From contig NZ_JAMFMB010000008.1 in the NCBI RefSeq assembly GCF_023502395.1, positions 62,001-126,000 of the forward strand: 64,000 nt of DNA. The letters run 5' to 3'. The DNA comes from Ruegeria spongiae (GTDB lineage Bacteria > Pseudomonadota > Alphaproteobacteria > Rhodobacterales > Rhodobacteraceae). Under the pieces are notes generated by a model. The model had not been told where the DNA came from, did no database searches, and saw only the letters and a program-made list of their open reading frames with translations. This document shows, one piece after another, positions 8,854 through 18,510 of this stretch. Numbering within the stretch: the stretch's first letter is position 1; every line of letters begins with the position of its first letter. The translations under genes were made by a program, and so were the position numbers.

Positions 8854-9816
8854 TCATTCCTCCTTGAGCGGTCGTGCCAGAAGTTGCGCCATTGCCGCGT
8901 CCGGGGTCAAGGCACCGTCCAGCAATCCGGTCACACAGCGCGAGATCGGCATGTCGATCGCCATCTCCTCGGCCCGCGCCACAACGGCATAGGCGGTGGC
9001 CGCCCCCTCGACCGTGACCGACGGGTCGAACGCTTCGGACCGGCCCAGCGACAGGCCAAGGCGATAGTTCCGCGACAGGTCAGAGGTGCAGGTCAAAGTC
9101 AGATCGCCAAAGCCGCTGAGCCCGGCCAGGGTTTCCGGCTGCGCCCCGCAGGCCAGCGCAAAACGTTGCATTTCGGCATAGCCGCGCGTCATCAGGGCGG
9201 CGCGGGCACTGTCGCCCAAACCTGCGCCCATCACTGTGCCGCAGGCGATGGCCATCACGTTTTTCAGCGCCCCGCCAAGCTCGGCGCCGATGGTGTCGGT
9301 CGTACGGTAAAGCCGCAGATTGGCGGTGGTCAGATCGTGCTGTAGCGACTCGCCCAAACCCGTCCCGGCGCAGGCCAGAGTAAGCGCCGTAGGCAGGCCC
9401 CGCGCGATGTCATCGGCAAAGCTAGGACCCGTCAGCAGCGCGGTGCGGGCGTCGGGCAAGACGTCAGACATCACCGCGATTGGTCCCAGACCGGTCTGCA
9501 GCTCGATCCCCTTGCAGCAGGCGACCAACGCCCGGCCCTGCAGCGCGTCAGAATGATCGTTGAGAAAGGACCGCAGTTTCTGCATGGGTACCGCCAGCAA
9601 CAGCGTCCGGTTCTGCGTCGCCATCTGAAAATCATCGGTAACCTTCAGTGCTTCCGGCAGCGACACCCCCGGCAAGCGTCCGGTATTTTCGCGCGCCTGT
9701 TGCATTGCATCCGCCTGGTCGCGCGATCTGGCCCAGAGCGTCACCGGCCCGTTCCCCGCAAGGGACACTGCCAAGGCGGTGCCGAACGCGCCTGCCCCCA
9801 GAACCGAAACGTTCAT
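8854..9816 (-). CDS. gpsA: Glycerol-3-phosphate dehydrogenase [NAD(P)+]
   Basis: A 320-residue cytoplasmic enzyme that reduces dihydroxyacetone phosphate to sn-glycerol 3-phosphate for phospholipid synthesis. The NAD(P)-binding [10 protein letters not shown] is at 7-16, with [18 protein letters not shown], the catalytic-lysine segment [11 protein letters not shown] and [14 protein letters not shown]. The ATG at 9816 overlaps the tsaD stop in ATGA. Pairing with tsaD is common in alphaproteobacteria. Confidence 0.96.
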   Translation of the reverse strand: MNVSVLGAGAFGTALAVSLAGNGPVTLWARSRDQADAMQQARENTGRLPGVSLPEALKVTDDFQMATQNRTLLLAVPMQKLRSFLNDHSDALQGRALVACCKGIELQTGLGPIAVMSDVLPDARTALLTGPSFADDIARGLPTALTLACAGTGLGESLQHDLTTANLRLYRTTDTIGAELGGALKNVMAIACGTVMGAGLGDSARAALMTRGYAEMQRFALACGAQPETLAGLSGFGDLTLTCTSDLSRNYRLGLSLGRSEAFDPSVTVEGAATAYAVVARAEEMAIDMPISRCVTGLLDGALTPDAAMAQLLARPLKEE

Positions 9817-10910
9817 GCCTTGGCCCCTTTCTTGCCGCTGCCCAGCAGGGCCGGGCTTGTCTTGTCCAGCGGCCAGCGGGGCCGCGCGGCAAGGTCCATG
9901 CCGTCGCGTGCGCCCGCTCGGAACCGCTCCATCCCCGCATAGGCGATCATCGCCGCATTGTCGGTACATAGCGCGAGAGGTGGTGCCAGAAAACGCGCTC
10001 CGGCCTCTTGGCAGAGCGCTTGCAAGCCTGCCCGGATCGTCCCGTTTGCTGCGACGCCTCCCGCGACGGCGACCACAGGCTCAGCCGGGTTTTCCCTGAT
10101 ATAGAGCCTGATTGCACGGCGGGTCTTCTCGGTCAGCGTATCTGCGACCGCCTGTTGGAACCCGGCGCACAGGTCGGCGCGGTCCTGCCTGGTCAGGCCG
10201 CCTTTTTCGGCGACAATCTGATCCCGGGCGCGCAGCACAGCCGTCTTCAACCCCGAGAAGGACAGGTTGCAATCGGGCCGGTCCAGCAGCGGGCGCGGCA
10301 AGCGGAACCGTTTGGGATCGCCTGTCTTGGCGTCTGCCTCCACCGCCGGGCCGCCGGGCTGAGCCAGCCCCAACAGGCGCGCTGTCTTGTCGAACGCTTC
10401 GCCCGGGGCGTCGTCGATGGTGCCGCCCAGACGGGTGAACTCTTCGGGACCGCGTACAATCAGATATTGGCAATGCCCGCCCGAGACGAGCAGCATCAGG
10501 TAAGGAAAGGCGACAGCATCGGTCAAACGCGGTGTCAGCGCGTGGCCGGCCAGATGGTTCACGCCGACCAGCGGCAGCCCGGTCGCAGCGCTTAGCCCCT
10601 TGGCGCACATCACACCGGACAGCACACCGCCAATCAACCCCGGCCCGGCGGTCACCGCAACAGCGTCCAGATCCGCAAGCGTCATTTGTGCCGCTGCCAG
10701 CGCCTCGGCAACCGCGACATCAAGCTTTTCGGCATGCGCGCGCGCCGCGATCTCGGGCACGACACCGCCGAAATCCGCGTGCAATTCGGCCTGGCCATAG
10801 ACGATCGAGGACAGGATCTCGGGTCTGTGGCCCTCGGCCTGACATACGATCGCCGCTGCCGTGTCGTCGCAACTGCTTTCCAGTCCCAATATGGTCAGGT
10901 GTGGTGTCAT
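9813..10910 (-). CDS. tsaD: tRNA N6-threonylcarbamoyladenosine synthase, TsaD
   Basis: A 365-residue Kae1/Qri7/TsaD protein, which transfers the threonylcarbamoyl group onto A37 of tRNAs that read ANN codons. It carries the ASKHA-fold phosphate loop [11 protein letters not shown] (10-20), the iron-binding pair H119/H123 in GVNHLAGH, and GGHCQYLIV. The start at 10910 gives the standard N-terminus ([16 protein letters not shown]). It is divergent from hemD and leads a four-gene operon whose members overlap or abut. Confidence 0.96.
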   Translation of the reverse strand: MTPHLTILGLESSCDDTAAAIVCQAEGHRPEILSSIVYGQAELHADFGGVVPEIAARAHAEKLDVAVAEALAAAQMTLADLDAVAVTAGPGLIGGVLSGVMCAKGLSAATGLPLVGVNHLAGHALTPRLTDAVAFPYLMLLVSGGHCQYLIVRGPEEFTRLGGTIDDAPGEAFDKTARLLGLAQPGGPAVEADAKTGDPKRFRLPRPLLDRPDCNLSFSGLKTAVLRARDQIVAEKGGLTRQDRADLCAGFQQAVADTLTEKTRRAIRLYIRENPAEPVVAVAGGVAANGTIRAGLQALCQEAGARFLAPPLALCTDNAAMIAYAGMERFRAGARDGMDLAARPRWPLDKTSPALLGSGKKGAKA

Positions 10911-10996
10911 GCATCCTCGGGATTGCATCGGATATCCGCTGCGGGGTAACATCCCGCGTTCCGGCAAACAATCCCGAGGCGGAAAGTCACGACAAG

Positions 10997-11722
10997 ATGC
11001 ATCTGCTGATGACACGCCCACGCGCCGCTGCGGAACGGTTCATCGACGGGTTGCCCGTCGCGGTTTCAGCCCAACTCTCGCCTATCTTTTCGCCGCTGAT
11101 TCAGATCCGTCCATTGGACGTCGTACCTGAGCTGGCGGGCGTTGGCGCACTCGTTTTCACCTCGGCCAATGCGGTTGCGGTCGCAGCAGAAAATATCCGC
11201 AGCCGCGACCTTGCCTGCCATTGCGTCGGGCCTGCCACCACCGAAGCAGCGCGCAACGCGGGCTGGCATGCGACCCAATCAGGTGACAATGCGCAGCAGT
11301 TGATTGGGACCCTAACAAAGGAAAAACCCATTGGACCACTGATGCACTTGCGGGGCGTGCATGCGCGGGGAAACGTTGCCGAAACACTGTCGCGTGCGGG
11401 CGTCCCGTGTGGCGAGCAAGCCATTTACGATCAATCCCTGCGGCCCCTTAACGACGCAGCGGTCGAGGTTCTGGCCGGGTCCGAGCCCGTGATCGCGCCG
11501 TTTTTTTCGCCAAGGACGGCGCGACAATTTGCCGATACGGCCAACCCGTGTGCGCCCCTTTGGCTGATCGCGCTCAGCCCAGCCGTGGCGGAACCCCTTG
11601 AAACATTGCCCTTTCAGGATATGGCGATTGCCGGGGGTCCGAACAGCGCAGCGATGGGAAAAAGCGTCGAAATGTCCCTCAAACGGGCGAACCGGGTTGA
11701 GGGCCGCCCGGACGCGCATTAG
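10997..11722 (+). CDS. hemD: Uroporphyrinogen-III synthase
   Basis: A 241-residue two-lobed HemD. Recognisable segments are the N-terminal [22 protein letters not shown] near residue 54, and [11 protein letters not shown] in the second lobe. It cyclises hydroxymethylbilane to uroporphyrinogen III in haem, sirohaem and bacteriochlorophyll synthesis. Sequence conservation in HemD is always low; the start of the hemD - Mic60-like - hemY cluster supports the call. hemC, often upstream, is absent here, its place being taken by the divergent tsaD. Confidence 0.88.
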   Translation: MHLLMTRPRAAAERFIDGLPVAVSAQLSPIFSPLIQIRPLDVVPELAGVGALVFTSANAVAVAAENIRSRDLACHCVGPATTEAARNAGWHATQSGDNAQQLIGTLTKEKPIGPLMHLRGVHARGNVAETLSRAGVPCGEQAIYDQSLRPLNDAAVEVLAGSEPVIAPFFSPRTARQFADTANPCAPLWLIALSPAVAEPLETLPFQDMAIAGGPNSAAMGKSVEMSLKRANRVEGRPDAH

Positions 11723-11776
11723 TCTTTGCAAGGGTCTGGTGTTTAATAATTTTCAGAATCACGGGGGAAATACTCG

Positions 11777-13081
11777 GTGGCCGGTAAGAAAGAGACTGAG
11801 ATCAGCAAGGATACCTCATCCGAGTCTGACCCGGTGGAGGCAGCCGAAAATGCCGATGCTACAGAGTTGCCCGAGGGTGAGGCCGATCAGGCTGTTGACG
11901 CGGATGAGGCGGCAGATGATCTGACTTCCGAAGCCGAAGCCGAAGCCGAAGCCGAAGCCGAAGCCGAAGCCGAAGCCGAAGCCGAAGCCGAAGCCGAAGC
12001 CGAAGCCGAAGCCGAAGCCGAAGCCGAAGCCGAAGCCGAAGCCGAAGCCGAGATGAGTTTCACCCCGAATTATGTGGAGCACGTTGCAGCCCAGCCGGAA
12101 AAGAAATCGGGTGGATTTGCACCTGCGTTGATTGGCGGGGTTCTGGCCGCCGCAATCGGCTTTGTCGCGGGGCAGGCCGGTCTGTTCGGGTCGGGTTCGG
12201 ACACGAGCGCGCTGTCCGCACAGGTGACCGCGCTTGAAACGCAGCTGAAACAGCAGACCGACGCGCTGGGTGCGCTCGACCAGAAAGTCAGCGGAACGGA
12301 TTCTGCCGGTCTGAGCGACAAGATCGATGCGCTGACAGCGCAGATCGATCCAGTGACAAGCGATCTGGGAACCCTGACCACTCAGATTCAGGACCTGTCG
12401 AAAGCCCTGCCGAATCTGGAAACACGGCTGAGTGAGCTGGAAAAACGCCCTGTCACCGAAGGGGCTTCGAAAGAGGCGGTGGCGGCCTATGACGCGGAAC
12501 TGGCCAAGCTCAAGGACACGATGGCAAGCCAGCGCGCCGAGGTCGAATCGATGATGAAACAGGCGCAGGATCTCAAGGAGCAGGCCAGCGCCGATGCGCA
12601 GGCCGCTGCCAACCGCACCGCCGCCGCGCAGTTGCGCGGTGAGCTGGAAAGCGGCGCGCCCTATGTCAAAACGTTGAATGCGCTCAGATCCGGGGGCGTC
12701 AGCATCCCCGGCGCGCTGGCGGCATCGGCCACAGATGGCGTTGCAACACTAAGCGTCTTGCAGGAAAGCTTTGCGCCTGCCGCGCGGGTGGCACTTGCTG
12801 ACGCGCGAGAGACCGAGAAAGGCACCGGTTTGATGGCCTTCATTCAGCGCCAGACAGGCGCACGCTCGGTCGCGCCGCGCGAAGGCTCGGACGCCGATGC
12901 GGTCCTGTCCCGGGCCGAGGCGGCGCTGACGCAGGGCGATGTCTCGACCACGCTCACCGATCTGGATGCGCTGCCTGATGCAGCCAAGGCGGCGCTGTCC
13001 GAATGGATTGCGCGCGCGACCTCTCGTCAGGAGGCGCTCAGCGCCGCTGATGCCCTGGCAACCAGCCTGAACTCGAACTGA
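11777..13081 (+). CDS. Mitofilin/Mic60-like inner membrane protein with (Glu-Ala)20 tract
   Basis: A 434-residue protein starting at GTG 11777 with GGGGAAA upstream. Order: acidic cytoplasmic head (1-51), a perfect EA dipeptide repeat (52-91), one membrane helix (about 112-135, ALIGGVLAAAIGF), a periplasmic coiled coil (about 140-310), then a mitofilin-like C-terminal region with alternating helices. Alphaproteobacterial Mic60, found between hemD and hemY, bends intracytoplasmic membranes and contacts the outer membrane. Family assignment rests on architecture and gene order. The acidic repeat is encoded by pure hexamers (separate entry) and probably varies in length. Confidence 0.85.
   Translation: MAGKKETEISKDTSSESDPVEAAENADATELPEGEADQAVDADEAADDLTSEAEAEAEAEAEAEAEAEAEAEAEAEAEAEAEAEAEAEAEAEMSFTPNYVEHVAAQPEKKSGGFAPALIGGVLAAAIGFVAGQAGLFGSGSDTSALSAQVTALETQLKQQTDALGALDQKVSGTDSAGLSDKIDALTAQIDPVTSDLGTLTTQIQDLSKALPNLETRLSELEKRPVTEGASKEAVAAYDAELAKLKDTMASQRAEVESMMKQAQDLKEQASADAQAAANRTAAAQLRGELESGAPYVKTLNALRSGGVSIPGALAASATDGVATLSVLQESFAPAARVALADARETEKGTGLMAFIQRQTGARSVAPREGSDADAVLSRAEAALTQGDVSTTLTDLDALPDAAKAALSEWIARATSRQEALSAADALATSLNSN
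11930..12049 (+). repeat. Perfect (GAAGCC)20 microsatellite inside the Mic60-like gene
   Basis: Twenty uninterrupted copies of GAAGCC, 120 bases, encode twenty Glu-Ala dipeptides using only GAA and GCC codons. The unit length is a multiple of three, so slippage changes protein length without shifting the frame. The absence of any synonymous substitution suggests recent expansion or ongoing homogenisation. Confidence 0.97.
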
Positions 13082-13091
13082 AGGACGCGCC

Positions 13092-14579
13092 ATGCTTTGG
13101 TCACTGCTCAAAATTCTCGTTCTGGTGGCGATTATCGCGCTGCTGGGGCTGGGTGCCGGGTATCTGATGGATACACAGGGCGGCGTGCAGGTCACGATCG
13201 CCGGCACGGAATATACACTTGGCCCGCTGCAGTCAGTGCTGGCGCTGATCGTACTGGTCTGCCTGGTCTGGCTGGCCTTCAAGCTGCTGGGCCTACTGAT
13301 CGCGACGCTGAAATTCCTCAATGGCGATGAAACCGCGATGTCGCGCTATTTCGACCGGGGTCGCGAACGCCGTGGCTATCAGGCGCTGGCCGATAGTGTG
13401 ATGGCGCTGGCTTCGGGCGAGGGGAACGTGGCGATGGCAAAGGCCAGCAAGGCCGAAAAGCTGCTGCAAAAGCCTGAATTGACTAATCTGCTGGTGGCGC
13501 AGGCGGCCGAGTTGAACGGTGACACCAAGCGCGCGGCCGAGACCTACAAAAAGCTGGTGACCAATGACGCCACCCGCTTTGTCGGCGTGCGTGGGATCAT
13601 GAAACAGAAGCTGGCCGATGGCGATGATGATACCGCACGCAAGCTGGCGGAAAAGGCGCTGGAACTGAAACCGAAACACACCGAAACGCAAGATGTGCTG
13701 CTGACGCTTCAGACCAAGGCGCAGGACTGGGCGGGCGCCCGCTCGACCCTGACCGCCAAGTTGAAATCCGGCGCCTTGCCGCGCGATATCTATAAGCGCC
13801 GCGATGCCGTGCTGGCCCTGTCCGAGGCAAAAGAGCTGCTGGACGAGGACGGAACCGTCGATCAGCAGGAACGCGCGATCGAGGCCAATCGCCTGTCACC
13901 CGATCTGGTGCCCGCTGCCGCCATGGCAGCGCGCGCGCATATCGCCAAGGGTAAGCCGCGCAACGCGACCAAGATCCTCAAGAAAGCGTGGGAGGTCCGC
14001 CCGCATCCCGATCTGGCCCACGCCTTTGCCGAAATTGTGCCGGACGAAACGCCGGCAAACCGGGTCCGCCGGTTCTCGGCCCTGTCGCGGCTGCATCCCA
14101 ACGATGCCGAGACCCGTCTGGTCATGGCCGAGCTGAACATCGTGGCCGAAGATTTCCCGGAAGCGCGCCGCGCGCTGGGCGATCTGGTTGAAATGAAAGA
14201 TGCGGATGCGCGCGTCTTTACCTTGATGGCTGCGGTCGAACGGGGCGAGGGCGCAACGGATGCGGTGGTTCAGGGCTGGCTGGCAAAGGCGCTCACCGCG
14301 CCACGCGGGCCGCAATGGGTCTGCGACAATTGCCACGACATCCAGCCCGAATGGGCGCCGACCTGCGGCAATTGTCACAGTTTCGATACGCTGACCTGGA
14401 CCGCGCCGACAAAACAAGAGGTCGCAACCGCAACCGGGGCGCAGATGTTGCCCTTGATCCTGGGCGCGCTGGAGGACAAATCCGATGAGATCGAGGACGC
14501 GCCCGAGGATGCAACCATTCTGGATGGCGAAGTTCAACCGTCTGACACACCGGGGGCCGAACCCCGACCCGCCACCTGA
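13092..14579 (+). CDS. HemY-type TPR membrane protein with C-terminal zinc-ribbon-like module
   Basis: A 495-residue inner-membrane protein of the HemY N-domain family (unrelated to the protoporphyrinogen oxidase also called HemY). Two N-terminal membrane helices (about 5-27 and 45-66) precede a long TPR-like helical array. Near the C-terminus C411, C414, C425 and C428 form a four-cysteine ribbon (CDNCHDIQ...CGNC) resembling the rubredoxin-like tail of LapB/YciM. The C-terminus is acidic. It starts ten bases after the Mic60-like stop. In the family it is linked to tetrapyrrole genes, but its biochemical role is not settled. Confidence 0.87.
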   Translation: MLWSLLKILVLVAIIALLGLGAGYLMDTQGGVQVTIAGTEYTLGPLQSVLALIVLVCLVWLAFKLLGLLIATLKFLNGDETAMSRYFDRGRERRGYQALADSVMALASGEGNVAMAKASKAEKLLQKPELTNLLVAQAAELNGDTKRAAETYKKLVTNDATRFVGVRGIMKQKLADGDDDTARKLAEKALELKPKHTETQDVLLTLQTKAQDWAGARSTLTAKLKSGALPRDIYKRRDAVLALSEAKELLDEDGTVDQQERAIEANRLSPDLVPAAAMAARAHIAKGKPRNATKILKKAWEVRPHPDLAHAFAEIVPDETPANRVRRFSALSRLHPNDAETRLVMAELNIVAEDFPEARRALGDLVEMKDADARVFTLMAAVERGEGATDAVVQGWLAKALTAPRGPQWVCDNCHDIQPEWAPTCGNCHSFDTLTWTAPTKQEVATATGAQMLPLILGALEDKSDEIEDAPEDATILDGEVQPSDTPGAEPRPAT

Positions 14580-14595
14580 TCGCCGCGCCCCTTTC

Positions 14596-15687
14596 TTAGG
14601 TTTTGGGGCGCATGGACTGCCCTTCGTGAAAAAGATGCACCTTGGCCGGATCGGCGGTCAGGGTGACATCGCTGCCGCGCAGGTCGCGCTGGATGCCCGG
14701 CAGTTTGGCAATGACCGGATCGGCCCCGGCGACGGGCTCAAAATAAAGCAGCGTGACCTCACCCAGAGCTTCGGTGATATCGACCTTGCCCTTGAACAGA
14801 TATTCGCTGTCTGTCGGCCTCATATCCTCGGGCCGGACGCCGATATTGACCGCCTTGCCGCTGTCACCATCGCTGGTCCGGATGTCCGAGATCGCGCTGC
14901 CGCCACCATCCAGCGTCACAATGGTCCGGGCCCCCGTGCCGGTGATCTTGCCGGGCAGCAGGTTCATCGCGGGTGACCCGATGAACTGAGCGACAAACTC
15001 GTTCTCGGGTGTCTCATACAGTTCCAGCGGGGTTCCGACCTGAGCGATACCCTTGTTGGCCAAAACCACGATGCGGCTGGCCAGCGTCATCGCCTCGACC
15101 TGATCATGGGTCACATAGATCATGGTGCGATCCGGCATCGCCTCTTTCAGCCGCGCGATCTCGATCCGCGTGGCGACGCGCAAAGCGGCGTCGAGATTCG
15201 AGAGCGGTTCGTCGAAGAGGTACACTTTGGGATCGCGCACGATCGACCGGCCAATGGCCACGCGCTGGCGCTGCCCGCCGGACAGCGCCTTGGGCAGACG
15301 ATCCAGATACGGCTCTAACTGAAGGACTTTGGCCGCTTTATCGACCGCCGCGTCGATCTCGGCCTTCGATTTCTTGGCGATCTTCAGGGCAAAGGCCATG
15401 TTGTCGCGCACCGTCATATGCGGGTAGAGCGCGTAAGACTGGAACACCATCGCGATTCCACGCTGCGCCGGTGGCACGTCGTTCATCATCTCGCCGTCAA
15501 TGGTCAGCTCGCCGCCGGTGATCTTTTCCAGCCCCGCGATCATCCGCAGCAAGGTCGACTTGCCGCAGCCCGAGGGGCCGACAAAAACGATCAGTTCGCC
15601 GGTCGTGATGTCGAGGTTTATATTGTTGAGAACATTGACGTTTTCGGCATAGGTCTTTTCGACATTGGTGAGTTTCAGATCGGCCAT
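14596..15687 (-). CDS. aglK: Alpha-glucoside ABC transporter ATPase
   Basis: A 363-residue CUT1-family sugar ATPase (MsmX/UgpC/MalK type). Walker A GPSGCGKST is at 37-45, with Q-loop VFQSYALYPHMTV, signature LSGGQRQRVA, Walker B VYLFDEPLSNLDA and H-loop YVTHDQ. A C-terminal TOBE regulatory domain includes IGVRPEDMR. It is the last gene of aglEFGAK, starting four bases after the aglA stop, and should energise AglF/AglG. It ends convergently 16 bases from hemY. Confidence 0.93.
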   Translation of the reverse strand: MADLKLTNVEKTYAENVNVLNNINLDITTGELIVFVGPSGCGKSTLLRMIAGLEKITGGELTIDGEMMNDVPPAQRGIAMVFQSYALYPHMTVRDNMAFALKIAKKSKAEIDAAVDKAAKVLQLEPYLDRLPKALSGGQRQRVAIGRSIVRDPKVYLFDEPLSNLDAALRVATRIEIARLKEAMPDRTMIYVTHDQVEAMTLASRIVVLANKGIAQVGTPLELYETPENEFVAQFIGSPAMNLLPGKITGTGARTIVTLDGGGSAISDIRTSDGDSGKAVNIGVRPEDMRPTDSEYLFKGKVDITEALGEVTLLYFEPVAGADPVIAKLPGIQRDLRGSDVTLTADPAKVHLFHEGQSMRPKT

Positions 15688-15691
15688 GATG

Positions 15692-17341
15692 TCAGTTCCT
15701 CACCTGTTTCACGATCAGATAGTCCCAGGCCCCGAGCGCGGCGCGCTGTCCTTCTAGTTTCGCCCCGAGGCGCTCCTCCTGCCAGAGTCCGTTGGGCAGT
15801 GTGACCTCGACCGCGTCGCCACCAAGGTTGAAGGCGCAGAACAGCGTTTCGGTTGCGTCTGAGCGGGTGAAGCTCAGCACATCGCCATCAGTGCGCAGGT
15901 CGCTTTGCGCACCGGTCTGCAAAGCGGTATGAGCGCCGCGCAGCGCGATGGCTTGCCGGTAATGATGCAGCATCGCGTCGGGGTCCTGCTCCTGCCGGTC
16001 CACCGCCGCCTCGGCATGAACCGGGCTGACCGGAAGCCAGCTTTTTCCGCTGCCGAAACCGGCGTTCTCTGCCTGCGTCTGCCAGGCCATCGGCGTGCGG
16101 CATCCGTCGCGGCCCTTGAATTCGGGCCAGAATTCGATGCCGTAAGGGTCTTGCAAGTCCTCGAAAGCGACATCCGCTTCGGGCAGGCCCAGTTCCTCTC
16201 CCTGATACAGGCAGACCGAGCCGCGCAGGCACATCATCAGCGTGGTATAGCAGCGCAGCGCCTCGTCGCTTAACCCCCAGCGGCTGGCATGGCGCTGCAC
16301 GTCGTGGTTTGAAAAGGCCCAGCACGGCCAGCCATCGGGCGCGGCGGCCTCCAGGTCCCGGAATACCTCGACGATACGCTCTGCCGTGGCGCGGCGACCT
16401 TCGAGAAACTCGAATGCGTAGCACATATGCATGCGCGCCTCGCCCTCGGTGTACTGACCCATGATCTCAAGCCCGCGTTGTGCATCGCCGATCTCGCCCA
16501 GACAGGCGCGGGCGTCATAGGCGTCGGTCAGCGCCCGCAGCCGTTCCAGAAATGCCAGGTTTTCGGGTTGGCTTTTGGAATAGAGGTGGTCCTGATGGTT
16601 ATAGGGGTTCACCTGCGGCGCGATGGAGTCATTGCGCGCCTCCTGCGGCAGTGGCGGGTTGTCGCGCAACTCTTTGTCGTGGAAATAGAAGTTGATCGTG
16701 TCCAGCCGGAATCCGTCGACCCCGCGATCCAGCCAGAACCGCGCCACGTCCAGCAGCGCCTCCTGAACCTGGGGATCATGGAAATTGAGGTCGGGCTGCG
16801 AGGACAGAAAGTTGTGCAGGTAATATTGCTGCCGCCGCGCGTCCCAGTGCCAGGCTGAACCGCCAAAGATCGCCAGCCAGTTATTTGGCGGGGTGCCGTC
16901 GGGTTTCGGGTCTGCCCAGACATACCAATCGGATTTCGGGTTGTCGCGCGAGGCCCGGCTCTCGGTAAACCAGGGGTGTTGATCCGAGGTATGGGACAGC
17001 ACCAGATCAATCATCACCTTCAGCCCAAGTTCATGGGCGCGGGCCAGCAATGCGTCGAAATCCGCGAGCGTACCGAACATCGGATCGACATCGCGGTAAT
17101 CGCTGACGTCATAGCCGAAATCCTTCATCGGAGATTTGAAGAAAGGCGAAATCCAGATCGCATCGACGCCCAGCGAGGCCACGTAGTCCAGCCGCTGTGT
17201 GATCCCGGCCAGATCCCCGATGCCGTCACCATTGCTGTCCTGAAAGCTGCGCGGATAGATTTGATAGATCACCCCGCCGCGCCACCAATCTGCGGCGGAT
17301 TCGACTGGGGCGCCCGGTTGTGGAGCCATTTGAGCGTTCAT
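15692..17341 (-). CDS. aglA: Alpha-glucosidase, GH13
   Basis: A 549-residue cytoplasmic GH13 enzyme of the oligo-1,6-glucosidase / alpha-glucosidase group, expected to split imported sucrose, maltose, trehalose or related alpha-glucosides. Catalytic residues are in place: nucleophile D214 (DGFRLDTINF), acid/base E283 (CLGEIGD) and transition-state stabiliser D347 (SNHD). The QDSNGDGIGDLAGI calcium/QPDLN-type segments typical of this subfamily are present. It lies between the permease and ATPase genes, as in rhizobial agl operons. Confidence 0.94.
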   Translation of the reverse strand: MNAQMAPQPGAPVESAADWWRGGVIYQIYPRSFQDSNGDGIGDLAGITQRLDYVASLGVDAIWISPFFKSPMKDFGYDVSDYRDVDPMFGTLADFDALLARAHELGLKVMIDLVLSHTSDQHPWFTESRASRDNPKSDWYVWADPKPDGTPPNNWLAIFGGSAWHWDARRQQYYLHNFLSSQPDLNFHDPQVQEALLDVARFWLDRGVDGFRLDTINFYFHDKELRDNPPLPQEARNDSIAPQVNPYNHQDHLYSKSQPENLAFLERLRALTDAYDARACLGEIGDAQRGLEIMGQYTEGEARMHMCYAFEFLEGRRATAERIVEVFRDLEAAAPDGWPCWAFSNHDVQRHASRWGLSDEALRCYTTLMMCLRGSVCLYQGEELGLPEADVAFEDLQDPYGIEFWPEFKGRDGCRTPMAWQTQAENAGFGSGKSWLPVSPVHAEAAVDRQEQDPDAMLHHYRQAIALRGAHTALQTGAQSDLRTDGDVLSFTRSDATETLFCAFNLGGDAVEVTLPNGLWQEERLGAKLEGQRAALGAWDYLIVKQVRN

Positions 17342-17350
17342 GAATTTACC

Positions 17351-18499
17351 CTATTTGACAGAGCCGGCCAGCAATCCGCGGACCAGATATTTTTGCATTG
17401 CGAAGAAGACCAGCAGCGGCACGGCAATCGACACGAAAGCCGCCGTGGCAAGGATTTCCCAATTGCCGCCGCGCGTGCCCATCAACTCGACAATCTGGGC
17501 GGTCATCACCGTGGTCTGGCCCGAGGCGTCGATCAGGAACACCTTGGCGACCAGCAGGTCGTTCCAGGTCCACAGGAACTGGAAGATCGCGAATGAGGCC
17601 AGCGCCGGGAAGCTGAGCGGCAGGATGATCTTGGTGAAGATCTGGAAATCCGTGGCGCCATCGACCCGCGCATTCTCGATGATGTCGCGTGGCAGACCGG
17701 CCATGTAATTCCTGAGAAGGTAGATCGCCAGCGGCAGCCCGAACCCGGTATGGGCCAACCAGATACCCAGATAGCTTTTGCCGATCCCGATGCTCAGATG
17801 CAGTTTCAAGAGCGGGATCAACGCCAGTTGCAATGGCACCACCAGCAGGCCCACCACCGCCGCGATCAGCAGCGCGCGGCCGGGAAAATCCATCCAAGCC
17901 AGCGCATAGGCGGCAAAGGCGGCCACCAGAATGGGAATGATCGTGGCCGGGATCGTGACCGTCAGCGTGTTGAAGAACGCCTTGGCCATCCCGTCGACAT
18001 TGGCCGGGTCGAACAGGATGTTCTTGTAGTTCTGGAAGGTCAGTTCAGGCGGTGCGGTTGCGGTGACAAAGACGCGCGGGCCGCGTTTGCCCTCGAACGC
18101 CTCGCTGTTCACCAGACGATAGGCGCCATCTGCTTGCACGGTGATCTCTCCTCCACGGCGCAGCTCGGCGGTGTCACCGGGCGTATAGGCGTCGATATCG
18201 CGCGAAGACACGCCCCAGACCGAGATTACGGCGTCGGGGTTCTCGCCAAAGAGATTGCCCTCGATCACGTACATGTCGCCTTGCTGAACCTGAGTTTCCG
18301 GCGGTGCGGTGCGCAGAGTCAGGTTCTGTTCCGAAGCAAACACCGCCCGCCACCAGCCGCTTGTCGCGATCTGGTCCGCGGTACGGAAAGAGGACACGAA
18401 CAGACCAAATGTCGGAAACAGCCAGAGGCAGACAAGGCCCAGCACGCAGAGATTGACGATCCAGACCAGCGCCGATCTTGAGCCAGCGATATTGTTCAT
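17351..18499 (-). CDS. aglG: Alpha-glucoside ABC permease AglG
   Basis: A 382-residue MalG-type permease. One N-terminal helix is followed by a periplasmic insertion of about 110 residues (roughly 45-155) characteristic of AglG, then five further helices with the cytoplasmic EAA loop ENARVDGATDFQIFTKIILP that docks on the ATPase. It lies eleven bases after aglF and nine before aglA. Confidence 0.93.
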   Translation of the reverse strand: MNNIAGSRSALVWIVNLCVLGLVCLWLFPTFGLFVSSFRTADQIATSGWWRAVFASEQNLTLRTAPPETQVQQGDMYVIEGNLFGENPDAVISVWGVSSRDIDAYTPGDTAELRRGGEITVQADGAYRLVNSEAFEGKRGPRVFVTATAPPELTFQNYKNILFDPANVDGMAKAFFNTLTVTIPATIIPILVAAFAAYALAWMDFPGRALLIAAVVGLLVVPLQLALIPLLKLHLSIGIGKSYLGIWLAHTGFGLPLAIYLLRNYMAGLPRDIIENARVDGATDFQIFTKIILPLSFPALASFAIFQFLWTWNDLLVAKVFLIDASGQTTVMTAQIVELMGTRGGNWEILATAAFVSIAVPLLVFFAMQKYLVRGLLAGSVK

Positions 18500-18510
18500 C
18501 TCGGCACTCC

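Noticed and set aside
11930-12049. Tandem array as a CRISPR
   Set aside because: Units are 6 bases with no spacers and are read as codons in frame.
11816-12082. Minus-strand frame encoding (Gly-Phe)n
   Set aside because: It is the reverse complement of the GAAGCC array in the Mic60-like gene and has no ribosome-binding site or domain.
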